64,000 nucleotides of DNA from contig NZ_JAAOZC010000004.1 in the NCBI RefSeq assembly GCF_011761305.1, positions 304,592 through 368,591 of the forward strand, read 5' to 3'. Position numbers and translations under genes: made by a program. The notes beneath the pieces were generated by a model. That model was not told where the DNA came from, made no database searches, and saw nothing but the letters and a program-made list of their open reading frames with translations. Below, in pieces: positions 26,138 to 34,820 of the stretch. Each line of letters begins with the position of its first letter. Position 1 is the stretch's first letter. The stretch is from Sphingomonas vulcanisoli. GTDB lineage: Bacteria; Pseudomonadota; Alphaproteobacteria; Sphingomonadales; Sphingomonadaceae.

Positions 26138-27460
26138 ATGACCATCGCCCGTCCGCGCTCGGCCGCCTTCTGGCCGGTCGCCATCACGCTGATGCTGCTG
26201 TCGGTGATGTCCTATCTCGATCGGCAGATCCTGGCGCTACTCGTCCCCGATCTGCACCGCGACCTCGGCATGTCCGATCTTCAGGTCGGGACGCTGATCG
26301 GCCCCGCTTTCCTCGTGACCTATCTGATCGCGTTGACCCTTGCGGCGACGATCGTCGACCGGTTCGACAAGGTGAAGATCATCGTTGCCGGCACATTGCT
26401 ATGGGCGGCGATGACCTTCGCTTCGGCGTTTGCGAAAAGCTATCCTGAGCTGATCGCGATGCGCGCCGGCCTCGCCGTCGGTGAGGCGCTGCTCGGCCCG
26501 GCGGCGACCGCGCTGATCGGCGACCTGTTCTTTGACGACCCCCGCAAACGGGTCACCGCGACCAGCTTCTTTCTGATGGGCAGCACCATCGGCGCCACCG
26601 GGTCTGCGTTTTTCGGCGCGGCCGCGATCCAGTTGGTGTCGGGATGGCAGGTGACGCTGCCGCGCGTCGGCGCTGCCGGAGACTGGCGTCTGACCCTGAT
26701 CGCGGTCAGCCTGCCGAGCGCGCTGCTGGCGATTGTCCTGCTCGCCATTCGCCGGGGCGCCGGTAGCCGCCGTACCGAACATGCCGCCACAGCCGTCGGT
26801 CTGGAGCCATTATGGGCGCATCTGCGGCGGCGCGGGCTCAACTATGTGCTGCTGGCGGTCGCGGTGAACACGCTGATGATGGTCCAGTCCGGCCTGTTCG
26901 CCTGGGGGCCGACGTATCTGATGCGCAACTTCGGTTTGGCGCGCACCGGCGCCGGCTATCTGTTCGGCGCCGCCTCGCTGGCCGGCGGCGTGTGCGGCAC
27001 CTTGTCGAGCGCCTGGGTTATCCGCCGCCTTGCTCCGGACGGTACGGTCAGTCAGTTCGCCCGGTTGGTGCTCATGGTCGGCCCGCCGGGGGTGCTGCTA
27101 ATCGCCGGGGCGACCATTTCGCCGTCCTTGTGGCTGTTCTTGCCGCTGGTGCTGATCGCGTTCAGCTTTATCGGTGTTTTGGTCACCATCCCGATGCAAT
27201 ATCTTCAGGCCGAGGCACCCGTGCATCTCAAGGGGCGGGTGGCGGTCGGCCTCTACCTGATCCTCCTCACCTTTACCGGCGGCATCGGGCCGCTGGTCCC
27301 GCCGGTGCTGGCCAAGCTGATGCCGCCCGGCCCCGATCAGCTCGGCCGCGCCATTGCCGTATCGGCGGTGATTTGCCTCGTGATCAGCGGCACGCTGCTG
27401 CTCGTCCTGCTGCGGTCGGCGGCGCGCACGACCGCCTTCTCCAAGCCACTCACCGCATGA
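26138..27460 (+). CDS. MFS transporter
   Basis: This is a major facilitator transporter of 440 aa with 12 predicted helices. The opening ITLMLLSVMSYLDRQILALLVPDLHRDLGMSDLQVGTL resembles anion:cation/aromatic-acid symporters, and DRFDKVKIIV is the loop 2-3 motif. It lies 13 nt after the DapA-family gene and overlaps the aldehyde dehydrogenase start (ATGA), so it likely imports that pathway's substrate. The ATG at 26138 is used; TTG 26129 is possible. Confidence 0.88.
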   Translation: MTIARPRSAAFWPVAITLMLLSVMSYLDRQILALLVPDLHRDLGMSDLQVGTLIGPAFLVTYLIALTLAATIVDRFDKVKIIVAGTLLWAAMTFASAFAKSYPELIAMRAGLAVGEALLGPAATALIGDLFFDDPRKRVTATSFFLMGSTIGATGSAFFGAAAIQLVSGWQVTLPRVGAAGDWRLTLIAVSLPSALLAIVLLAIRRGAGSRRTEHAATAVGLEPLWAHLRRRGLNYVLLAVAVNTLMMVQSGLFAWGPTYLMRNFGLARTGAGYLFGAASLAGGVCGTLSSAWVIRRLAPDGTVSQFARLVLMVGPPGVLLIAGATISPSLWLFLPLVLIAFSFIGVLVTIPMQYLQAEAPVHLKGRVAVGLYLILLTFTGGIGPLVPPVLAKLMPPGPDQLGRAIAVSAVICLVISGTLLLVLLRSAARTTAFSKPLTA

Positions 27461-28890
27461 GCGACGTCTATCCAAAACTGCGCCTGCTGATCGACGGCGA
27501 ATGGATCGACGCCGGCGACCGACGGACGCACGCGGTGATCGATCCGGCCACCGGGCAAACGCTGGGTGAGTTGCCGCTTGCTTCGGCCGACGATCTGGAC
27601 CGCGCGCTCGCCGCCAGCGACCAGGCATTCCGGCGCTGGCGCAAAACGCCCGCGCCGGAGCGCGCGGCCGTGCTGACCGGCGCTGCGCGGCACATACGCG
27701 CCCGCGCCGAGGTGATCGCCCGCAACGCGACGCGGGAGGAGGGCAAGCTCTACGCCGAGACCTTTGCCGAGACGCAGATGGCCGCGGCACTCTTCGATTT
27801 CTATGCCGGCGAGTGCCTGCGTACCTATGGCCGCGTTCTGGTCCGCCCTGCCGGCCAGCTGTCGCGCGTTATGTATGAGCCGGTCGGGCCGGTCGCGGGC
27901 TTCGCGCCCTGGAATTTCCCGATCTATAATCCCGCCCGCAAACTGGGTCCCGCGGTTGGAGCGGGCTGTTCGATCATCCTCAAGCCAGCCGAAGAGTCGC
28001 CCGCCTCCGCGCTGGCGATCGCCGAGGCGTTGATCGACGCGGGTCTGCCGCCGGGCGTGTTGCAGATCGTGTTCGGCGTGCCCGATGAGGTATCGACCCG
28101 GCTGCTCGCCTCGCCGATCATCCGCAAACTGTCCTTCACCGGTTCGACGGCGGTCGGCAAGCACCTGCTCCGGCTGGCGGCCGACACGGTCAAGCGGACG
28201 ACGATGGAGCTTGGCGGCCACGCGCCGGTGATCATATTCGACGATGCCGATCTCGATCGTGCTGTCGAAATGCTGGTCGCCGCCAAGCTACGCAACGCCG
28301 GCCAGGTATGCGTGTCGCCGACCCGCTTTTTCGTGCAGGACGGCGTTCACGACCGCTTCGTTGCCGCACTTGGCGAGCGAATGGCGCGTTTTACGCTGGG
28401 GAGCGGCCTTGATCCCACCGTTGGCATGGGGCCGACCACCAACCCGCGGCGCCCGGCCGCGGTGGAAACGCTCGTCGCCGACGCCCGCGCCGCCGGTGCG
28501 CGTCTCGTCACCGGCGGCGAACGGATCGACGGTGATGGCTTCTTCTTCCAGCCGACGCTGCTTGCCGATGTGCCGCTTGGCGCGCGCATCATGACCGAGG
28601 AGCCGTTCGGCCCGGTCGCTTTGACGCGCCGGTTTGCCACCCTCGATGAGGTCGTCGAGCAGGCCAACGCGCTGCCCTATGGCCTTGCCGCTTATGCTTT
28701 CACCGAGAATGCGCGGCGCGCCAACTTGATCGCCGCCGCGCTGGAGGTCGGCATGGTCGGGATCAACACCGCCGCGATGGCCGCCGCCGATGCGCCGTTC
28801 GGCGGGGTCAAGGAAAGCGGCAATGGCTCGGAAGACGGCATCGAGGGATTTCAGGCGTTCCTGGTGACGAAGGCGATCCACCAGCTCTGA
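27457..28890 (+). CDS. NAD(P)-dependent aldehyde dehydrogenase
   Basis: This is a class I aldehyde dehydrogenase of 477 aa. Visible motifs are GFAPWNFPIYNPARKL (Asn169-type oxyanion residue), ILKPAEESPASALA, cofactor motif FTGSTAVGKHL, the general base in MELGGHAPVI, the catalytic Cys in NAGQVCVSPTRF, and EEPFGPVA. It most resembles succinate-semialdehyde/glycolaldehyde-type enzymes, but motifs cannot fix the substrate. The start overlaps the MFS stop. The substrate may be the aldehyde released by the DapA-family enzyme, or aromatic aldehydes made by the nearby hydroxycinnamoyl-CoA hydratase-lyase. Confidence 0.92.
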   Translation: MSDVYPKLRLLIDGEWIDAGDRRTHAVIDPATGQTLGELPLASADDLDRALAASDQAFRRWRKTPAPERAAVLTGAARHIRARAEVIARNATREEGKLYAETFAETQMAAALFDFYAGECLRTYGRVLVRPAGQLSRVMYEPVGPVAGFAPWNFPIYNPARKLGPAVGAGCSIILKPAEESPASALAIAEALIDAGLPPGVLQIVFGVPDEVSTRLLASPIIRKLSFTGSTAVGKHLLRLAADTVKRTTMELGGHAPVIIFDDADLDRAVEMLVAAKLRNAGQVCVSPTRFFVQDGVHDRFVAALGERMARFTLGSGLDPTVGMGPTTNPRRPAAVETLVADARAAGARLVTGGERIDGDGFFFQPTLLADVPLGARIMTEEPFGPVALTRRFATLDEVVEQANALPYGLAAYAFTENARRANLIAAALEVGMVGINTAAMAAADAPFGGVKESGNGSEDGIEGFQAFLVTKAIHQL

Positions 28891-28915
28891 GCGGCACCCC
28901 GCCGCCGGTGGTTGC

Positions 28916-29752
28916 TTAGCCTTTGGCGGTATAGGCGCCGAGCCCGGGCTTGTAGGTCTTGTCGTCGAGGAACTGGCGCATGCCCTGCTCGCGGCCACGC
29001 TCGGGATCCTGAAAACGGCCCTGTTCCTGCTTGGCCATCAGATAATCGTCGGCGACTTCCCAATCCATGTCACCGACATTCTTGAAGGCGGTCTTGGCCT
29101 GGCGCAGCACGACCGGGTTCATGCCCACCAACGTCGCCGCGAGATCCCGGGTGTGCGCGCGAAGGTCCGCCAGCGGCACCGCCTCGTTGACGAGGCCCAT
29201 CGCCGCCGCCTTGACGCCGGTAAAGGTCTTGCCGGTCATCACATAATACAGCCCGTCACGATGGTTCAGGACGCTGCGCACCGCTTTGGTCACATTGCCG
29301 GCGGGGATGATCCCCCAATTGATCTCGCTGAGCCCGAACACCGCCTCCTCGGCGGCGATCGCCAGATCGCAGGCGATCATCGGCGTGAAGGCGCCGCCGA
29401 AACACCAGCCGTTGACCATCGCGATGGTCGGCTTGGCGAAATGCCGCAGCCGGCGCCACTGCCACTCGCCCGCCGCACGGTAAGTGCGATAGCGCGCCGT
29501 CGACGGCTTGCCGTCGCTGTCCCGGAAATATTCCTTGAGGTCCATGCCGGCGCTGAAGGATTCACCGGCGCCGGTGATGACGACGACGCGAACCTCGTCA
29601 TTCTCCTCAAGCGTGTTGAGCGTCTCCACCATCATTGCGTTGAGCGCGGGGTTCATGGCATTCCGCTTTTCCGGGCGGTTAAGCGTCACCCAGGCTACAC
29701 CGTCTGCCAGCTCGACCAGAACGGGAGCGGTCGCCTCGTTCACTTTGCTCAT
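28916..29752 (-). CDS. Hydroxycinnamoyl-CoA hydratase-lyase (crotonase family)
   Basis: This 278-aa crotonase-superfamily enzyme matches p-hydroxycinnamoyl-CoA (feruloyl-CoA) hydratase-lyase, called FerB or Ech elsewhere. It hydrates and cleaves feruloyl- or coumaroyl-CoA into vanillin or 4-hydroxybenzaldehyde plus acetyl-CoA. Supporting segments are GESFSAGMDLKEYFRD, MVNGWCFGGAFTPM, the catalytic Glu in LSEINWGIIPAGNVTKAV, and YYVMTGKTFTGVKAAAMGLVNEAVP. ATG 29752 is chosen because GGAGGG lies 7 nt upstream; ATG 29758 is too near it. It is divergent from a MarR regulator with an operator-like palindrome just upstream. Confidence 0.88.
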   Translation of the reverse strand: MSKVNEATAPVLVELADGVAWVTLNRPEKRNAMNPALNAMMVETLNTLEENDEVRVVVITGAGESFSAGMDLKEYFRDSDGKPSTARYRTYRAAGEWQWRRLRHFAKPTIAMVNGWCFGGAFTPMIACDLAIAAEEAVFGLSEINWGIIPAGNVTKAVRSVLNHRDGLYYVMTGKTFTGVKAAAMGLVNEAVPLADLRAHTRDLAATLVGMNPVVLRQAKTAFKNVGDMDWEVADDYLMAKQEQGRFQDPERGREQGMRQFLDDKTYKPGLGAYTAKG

Positions 29753-29770
29753 GTGCATTCCCTCCGACAG

Positions 29771-29787
29771 TGTCAGGTGACCTGATA
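29771..29787. promoter_or_regulatory. Operator-like inverted repeat upstream of the hydratase-lyase gene
   Basis: TGTCAG-GTGAC-CTGATA is, read on the minus strand, TATCAG-N5-CTGACA. It lies 18 nt before the hydratase-lyase start and matches the repeat at 30347-30363 in half-site and spacing, so both are probably bound by the MarR regulator encoded between them. Confidence 0.6.
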
Positions 29788-29857
29788 TGGAAAGAGGCGT
29801 TGTGTTGTCAAAGCGTTTTTAGATCGCTCAATCGCGACAGAGAAAAGGACACCGGCT

Positions 29858-30301
29858 CTGGAACGTGAACCTCGCATCGTTTACCTGCTTCGCCAGGCCC
29901 AGCTCCGCGCGTTCGCCCTGCTCGAACAAGCGCTGGCGAAGTATGACCTGACGCCGACGCAATATACCGTGCTGAGCTTGGCCGATCGTCCACCGCCATA
30001 TCTATCATCCGCTCAACTCGCCCGGCGTGCAGGAGTGAAGGCGCAGACCATGAACGAGGCGATCAACGCTTTGGTTCGCAAGGGCCTGCTCGATCGCCAA
30101 GGCTCCACAGAACATGGTCGGATTATCCTGATCTCCGTTTCCAGCGAAGGACACGCCCTGTTGCGGGATTGCGCCAGCGCAGTTGACGCATTGGAAGAGG
30201 CGTTTCTGTCGTCGCTCTATCCCAGCGAACAAGCGGCGCTTCGCAACATGCTGCAGCGTATCCTATCACGCGAGAGCAAGGCGCCAAGCCACAGCGTTTA
30301 A
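29858..30301 (+). CDS. MarR-family regulator (FerC/CouR/HcaR-like)
   Basis: This is a winged-helix repressor of about 147 aa. The coding pattern clearly begins at EREPRIVYLLRQAQLRAFALLEQALAKYDLTPTQYTVLSLA, well upstream of the first GTG (29969). In that frame no ATG, GTG or TTG exists back to the stop at 29783. The best start is CTG 29858, 8 nt after AGAAAAGGA. The DNA-binding helices are LSSAQLARRAGVKAQTMNEAINALVRKGLLDRQ with wing HGRIILISVS. MarR regulators beside hydroxycinnamoyl-CoA genes (FerC, CouR, HcaR) respond to the CoA thioesters, and the same is inferred here. Confidence 0.82.
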   Translation: MEREPRIVYLLRQAQLRAFALLEQALAKYDLTPTQYTVLSLADRPPPYLSSAQLARRAGVKAQTMNEAINALVRKGLLDRQGSTEHGRIILISVSSEGHALLRDCASAVDALEEAFLSSLYPSEQAALRNMLQRILSRESKAPSHSV

Positions 30302-30346
30302 GGCAGTGCGATGATCGACTGCGCCGCCAAACATTTCGCTGGACAG

Positions 30347-30363
30347 TATCAGAAGCCCTGATA
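30347..30363. promoter_or_regulatory. Operator-like inverted repeat upstream of the CoA-transferase gene
   Basis: TATCAG-AAGCC-CTGATA is a perfect inverted repeat, extendable to AGTATCAG/CTGATACT (30345-30365), 55 nt before the CaiB-type gene. It shares half-sites and the 5-nt spacing with 29771-29787. Confidence 0.62.
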
Positions 30364-30418
30364 CTAAACGCTGCAGGCGCGCATCAGCTGCGCCGTTCCA
30401 GCGGGGAGGCGCGCCACG

Positions 30419-31618
30419 ATGACCAGTCCGTTACGCGGCCTTCGCGTCCTGGAGCTGAGCCAATTCATTGCCGGGCCCTTTGCCGGCTTGATGCTCGCCG
30501 ATCTGGGCGCCGAGGTGATCAAGATCGAACGCCCGGACGGCGGGGATCCCTTCCGCGGGTTCGGAACGGGCGCTGCCGACAATGACCGTTTCGCCGGCTA
30601 CAGCCACAATTTCTCCGCGTTCAACCGTAACAAGCGGAGCGTCACGATCGATCTCGGCACCGAGCCGGGGCGCGAATTGCTGCGCGATCTCGTGCGCAAG
30701 GCGGACGTGCTGCTCGAAAATTACCGTCCCGGGGTCCTTGATCGGATGGGCCTCGATTATGAGGCGTTGCGCCAGGACAATCCCGGCCTGATCTATTGCT
30801 CAATCAGCGGTTTTTCCGAGGATGGGCCCTATCGCGACCGCCCCGCCTACGATGCGGTCGGCCAGGCATTTTCAGGAATTCTCGGCACTCTGCTTGATCC
30901 GGCGAAGCCGCGTATGCGCGGGCCGACAATCACCGACCAGATCACCGGCATGCAGGCGGCATATGGCGTGCTTGGCGCGCTGGTCGAACGCGGACGCACA
31001 GGGAAAGGCAGTCGCGTCGAGGTGTCGATGCTCGACGCCAGCCTCTACCATATGCCGGATAGCTTCACCGCGCTCACCCAGACGGGGCTGGAAATGGCCA
31101 GTGAGACCCGCGCCGCCTTCTCGCTGACGTTCGCGTTTCGCTGTCAGGACGGGCAATTGCTGGCCATCCAGGTTTCTTCGACCGAGAAATTCTGGCGGGC
31201 GCTGCTGAAGACTATCGCACGAACCGATCTGGGCGACGATTCCCGCTTTCTCGATCGACCTGCGCGGATCAAAAACTTTTCCGCGTTGGTGGAAGAACTT
31301 GAACCCATCTTCGCCGCCCAACCGCGCCAACATTGGTTGGATCTGCTGATCGCCGCCGATGTGCCGTGCGCGCCGGTCAATGGCATTGCCGAAGCGATGT
31401 CAGATCCGGAGGTCGTGCACGCCGGCCTGTTCCACGATGTCACCCATCCCCGTCGCGGCAATCTCACCATGATGCACCGCGCGGTCCGGCTCGACGGCGA
31501 GCGTGAGGACGATCCTCTCCCGCCCCCTGACCTTGGTGAACATACCGACGCGGTGTTGCGATCCTTCGATATCGCCCCCGAACGGCTCGCGGCGTTGCGC
31601 CGCCAGGGAGTGCTTTGA
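30419..31618 (+). CDS. CaiB/BaiF family CoA-transferase
   Basis: This is a class III CoA-transferase of 399 aa. The N-terminus LRGLRVLELSQFIAGPFAGLMLADLGAEVIKIERPDGGDPFR is diagnostic, and the catalytic Asp is expected in RPAYDAVGQAFSG (about residue 143). KADVLLENYRPGVLDRMGLDY and the C-terminal APVNGIAEAMSDPEV are typical. Its promoter carries the same operator-like repeat as the hydratase-lyase gene. It may load CoA onto a hydroxycinnamate or related acid, a role usually filled by a CoA ligase; no ligase gene is in this window. Confidence 0.9.
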   Translation: MTSPLRGLRVLELSQFIAGPFAGLMLADLGAEVIKIERPDGGDPFRGFGTGAADNDRFAGYSHNFSAFNRNKRSVTIDLGTEPGRELLRDLVRKADVLLENYRPGVLDRMGLDYEALRQDNPGLIYCSISGFSEDGPYRDRPAYDAVGQAFSGILGTLLDPAKPRMRGPTITDQITGMQAAYGVLGALVERGRTGKGSRVEVSMLDASLYHMPDSFTALTQTGLEMASETRAAFSLTFAFRCQDGQLLAIQVSSTEKFWRALLKTIARTDLGDDSRFLDRPARIKNFSALVEELEPIFAAQPRQHWLDLLIAADVPCAPVNGIAEAMSDPEVVHAGLFHDVTHPRRGNLTMMHRAVRLDGEREDDPLPPPDLGEHTDAVLRSFDIAPERLAALRRQGVL

Positions 31619-31696
31619 CCCGGCGCCATCGCGCCGATCGATAAACCGACCGCGAAGACACGCGGCGAGATCAAGAGCGGAACGAGGGAGAGGAAA

Positions 31697-33997
31697 ATGA
31701 AGGCTTATATGCTCGGTTCGTCAGCGGCCATTGCCCTGGCATCGGCTGTCCCGGCGCTGGCTCAGCAGGATAGCGGTGGACCCGCCGCCCCGGCGGCGCA
31801 AACGGATGTCTCCCAGACGCAGCTTCAAGACATTGTCGTCACCGCCCAACGCCGCTCGGAAAACCTGCAGAAGGCGGCGATCTCGGTGACGGCGGTTTCG
31901 AATGCCCAGCTCGTCCAGAAGGGCGTCACGGACATTTCTCAGCTTACCCAGCTGGCCCCCGCGCTCCGCGCTATTCCCAATCAGGGATCGTACACCAGCT
32001 TCGCCCTGCGCGGCATCAACAGCTTCTCGGCCAATGCGTTCGCCGACCCGGTCGTCGTGGTCAATGTCGATGGCGTTCCGCTGGCGCACCCGACCGGAGC
32101 ACATGGTCTTTTCTACGACGTCGAGCGTGTCGAGATCCTGAAAGGGCCGCAGGGCACGCTTTACGGGCGCAATGCGACGGGCGGTGCGGTCAATGTCAAT
32201 CCAGCCCCGCCGGCATTCACATTCGGTGGCTTCGCCAATCTGGAGGTCGGAAATTTCGCTGAGGTTATGGGAACCGCGGCGTTAAATATTCCGCTGTCCG
32301 AACAGGTGGCGATCCGCGCGGCCGGGCAGGTCGTGCACCGCAACGGCTATTTCTCCGACGGCACCGGCGACGACAAGGCACAAAGCGGCAGGCTGTCGCT
32401 CCGCTGGAAACCCATCAGCGGCCTCACCATGGATGTGATCGGCGATTATTCCCACCAGGGCGGTAAGGGGCCGGGGGGTGCGATCATCTCACGCCGCGAT
32501 ACGCCCGGCGGCCCGCTCGGCGACACGCATTTCATCGGCGATCCGTGGGAAGGCAATACCACGCCCGATCCGCGCTATGCCGCGCTGTATAGCGTCGCTG
32601 GCTTCGCGCCGCGCCGCCAGGGTCTCTCGACAATCGACAACGATTATTACGGCGTTACCGGGATTATCAATTATGCCGCGCCATTCGGCGATCTGGCACT
32701 GATTACCGCGTATCGCGGCACCGACATCTTCTATTTCGGCAACACGACCGCCTTCTATCTCGGCGAGAACGCCAATTCGGATCAATATTCGGGTGAGCTT
32801 CGCTACACCAGTCCGGCGATCGGCCCGCTGAAGCTGCTGGTCGGAATGTTCTATCTCCACGACGCGATTAATTCACGCAATCCGATCGAGACGGCGGCGA
32901 CGACGTTGAATAACCAGACCATCACCGGCAAAAGCGCCGCCTATGCCGGGTTCGGCAACCTGACCCTGACTGCCACCGATCGGCTGCGCTTTACCGGCGG
33001 CCTGCGCTACACGAGTGAGCGCAAGACGACGGACTCGCAATCGCGGCTGATCTCGGGCGTCAACTTCTCCACCTTCAATTTCATTCCTTTCCCGGACGCG
33101 AACGATGGGACGTTGCGCTTCCGGGCGCTCGGTGACCGCGTGTTCAAGAAAGTGACGTGGAAAGCCGGGGTCGAATTCGATGTTGCGTCACGATCTTTGC
33201 TGTACGCCAACATCGGGACGGGGTTCAAAGCCGGCGGCTTCTTCATCGGCCCGGAAGGCAGCAATTCCTATGAGCCGGAGACCGTGACGGCCTATACAAT
33301 AGGGTCAAAAAACCGCTTTCTCGACAACCGGCTCCAGATCAACGTCGAGGCGTTCCTCTATAAATATCGCAATCAGCAGATCGCCCACCAGCGTTTTTAT
33401 CCGGCACCGACCGGCATCCTGTTCGTCACCGACAATGCAGGTTCGGCGACGATCTATGGCGCCGAGCTCGAGGCTCAGTTACTCGTGACGCGCAATACGA
33501 AGCTGTCGTTGCAGGCGCAGTATCTGCACAGCCGATACGACCAGCTGACCTATCTGTCGCCGACATCCATATCGAACAATTCGACATGTCCGTCGCCGGC
33601 CGTGACGGGTGGGTTCCAGGCCGATTGCAGCGGGCGGCCGCTACCTTTCACCCCGAAGTTCGTCGTGTCGGGCGGCATCAGCCAGACCATGCCACTGAAC
33701 GGCGGAGCAAACCTCGTCTTGGCAGTAGACACCCGATATGAAGGCGCCCGCTGGACGCAGATCAATTATCTGCCAGAAAATTATGCGCAGGCCTACACGC
33801 GAACCGACGCGCAGGTGACGCTGAACTTCAAGGGTGATCATTGGAGCGTCACCGCCTTCGTTCAGAACCTCGAAAACGACGCTGTTATCGCGGGGACCCT
33901 GACCGGCCGCAACTACAACACCGCCGTTGGCGGCATCGTCGACGCCATCTTACAGCCGCCGCGGACATACGGTGCCAGACTGGGGTTAAAGTTTTGA
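31697..33997 (+). CDS. TonB-dependent receptor
   Basis: This is an outer-membrane receptor of 766 aa with signal peptide YMLGSSAAIALASAVPALA, TonB-box region LQDIVVTAQRR, a plug (LVQKGVTDISQLTQLAPALR, VNVDGVPLAHPTG, VERVEILKGPQGTLYGRNATGGAVN) and a barrel ending TYGARLGLKF. It follows the CoA-transferase gene by 78 nt, and GAGGGAGAGG lies just before the ATG. Sphingomonads use such receptors for uptake of aromatics. The context suggests a lignin-derived phenolic, but the ligand cannot be read from the sequence. Confidence 0.93.
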   Translation: MKAYMLGSSAAIALASAVPALAQQDSGGPAAPAAQTDVSQTQLQDIVVTAQRRSENLQKAAISVTAVSNAQLVQKGVTDISQLTQLAPALRAIPNQGSYTSFALRGINSFSANAFADPVVVVNVDGVPLAHPTGAHGLFYDVERVEILKGPQGTLYGRNATGGAVNVNPAPPAFTFGGFANLEVGNFAEVMGTAALNIPLSEQVAIRAAGQVVHRNGYFSDGTGDDKAQSGRLSLRWKPISGLTMDVIGDYSHQGGKGPGGAIISRRDTPGGPLGDTHFIGDPWEGNTTPDPRYAALYSVAGFAPRRQGLSTIDNDYYGVTGIINYAAPFGDLALITAYRGTDIFYFGNTTAFYLGENANSDQYSGELRYTSPAIGPLKLLVGMFYLHDAINSRNPIETAATTLNNQTITGKSAAYAGFGNLTLTATDRLRFTGGLRYTSERKTTDSQSRLISGVNFSTFNFIPFPDANDGTLRFRALGDRVFKKVTWKAGVEFDVASRSLLYANIGTGFKAGGFFIGPEGSNSYEPETVTAYTIGSKNRFLDNRLQINVEAFLYKYRNQQIAHQRFYPAPTGILFVTDNAGSATIYGAELEAQLLVTRNTKLSLQAQYLHSRYDQLTYLSPTSISNNSTCPSPAVTGGFQADCSGRPLPFTPKFVVSGGISQTMPLNGGANLVLAVDTRYEGARWTQINYLPENYAQAYTRTDAQVTLNFKGDHWSVTAFVQNLENDAVIAGTLTGRNYNTAVGGIVDAILQPPRTYGARLGLKF

Positions 33998-34146
33998 TGC
34001 GACGCGGTCAGCGATGATCGTTCGTGTGGGGTGTTGTCAGCCTGACCGACCCGGACGTGGGAGCGAGCTAATGGCATGGCACTATCAGCCGCGCGGCGGG
34101 TTTGATGACAGCTCACCCAGTCCGAATCCGAGCTGAGGATATGATC

Positions 34147-34389
34147 ATGAATAGCGATACGCTTGAGGGACAAGGCACCAACGTTGCAGGCCAGATCAAA
34201 GAGGCCGTTGGCAAGGCGACGGGCGACGAACAACTCGCAGGAGAAGGTGTCGCTGATCAGTGGGCCGGCATCGCGCAAAACGGCTTTGGAAAGCTGCGCG
34301 ATTTTGCGCGCGAGCGTCCGTTTGCCGCGGGCTTGCTTGGGGTCGTCGTCGGGCTGGCTTTCTTCAACACGCTTCGCGGTAAGCGGTAA
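34147..34389 (+). CDS. CsbD-family stress-response protein
   Basis: The 80-aa protein opens MNSDTLEGQGTNVAGQIKEAVGKATGDEQLAGEG, the typical CsbD pattern (general-stress proteins of unknown biochemical role). A hydrophobic C-terminal stretch FAAGLLGVVVGLAFFNTL is added, so it is probably membrane-anchored. ATG 34147 lies 8 nt after GAGG; ATG 34141 is possible. It heads a row of three small genes ending in a strong terminator. Confidence 0.8.
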   Translation: MNSDTLEGQGTNVAGQIKEAVGKATGDEQLAGEGVADQWAGIAQNGFGKLRDFARERPFAAGLLGVVVGLAFFNTLRGKR

Positions 34390-34403
34390 GGCAAGGCGAC
34401 CAC

Positions 34404-34598
34404 ATGGCGAAGCCACCGGCCTCCGGCCCCCATTCCGACTTGGACGGCGTCAATCAGGACGCTCGTGCGGGCGTACCCAATCGTGACGCGACCAAGGGGA
34501 CCGCAAAGGAAATACAGGAGGCTGAAAAATTGTCGGCCGGCCGTCCGCCTCGCTCCTCAAGGCCTGATAGCGGCGGCGGAACAGACGAGACGAGTTAG
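34404..34598 (+). CDS. Small hydrophilic protein of unknown function
   Basis: The 64-aa product is highly polar, probably disordered, and rich in Gly, Pro, Ser, Asp and Arg (for example ATKGTAKEIQEAEKLSAGRPP). No family was recognised. It follows csbD by 14 nt with AAGG upstream. The position in a stress-type cluster and the lack of any competing frame support it, but only moderately. Confidence 0.45.
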   Translation: MAKPPASGPHSDLDGVNQDARAGVPNRDATKGTAKEIQEAEKLSAGRPPRSSRPDSGGGTDETS

Positions 34599-34635
34599 CG
34601 TTTCTTGCTGATCTACTCTCCGGGAAGGCCTTCAC

Positions 34636-34785
34636 ATGCTCTATACTGTCGTCGTGATCCTGTTGGTGCTGTGGCTTCTCGGTGCGTTTATCGTGCCAGT
34701 CGGTGGCGGGTTGATCCATATGTTGCTGGTGATTGCGGTGGTCGTACTGATATTTCAGCTCATCAGTGGTCGTCGGGCTATTTGA
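34636..34785 (+). CDS. lmo0937-family small membrane protein
   Basis: This is a 49-aa protein with two hydrophobic helices: LYTVVVILLVLWLLGAFIVP, a GGGLIH turn, then MLLVIAVVVLIFQLISGRR. This is the layout of the lmo0937 small membrane family, which has no known function and often sits with stress genes. GGAAGG is 7 nt upstream of ATG 34636. A perfect terminator follows. Confidence 0.78.
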   Translation: MLYTVVVILLVLWLLGAFIVPVGGGLIHMLLVIAVVVLIFQLISGRRAI

Positions 34786-34820
34786 CGAATGGGGGTCGGC
34801 GCTGCCGACCGATAAGGTGG

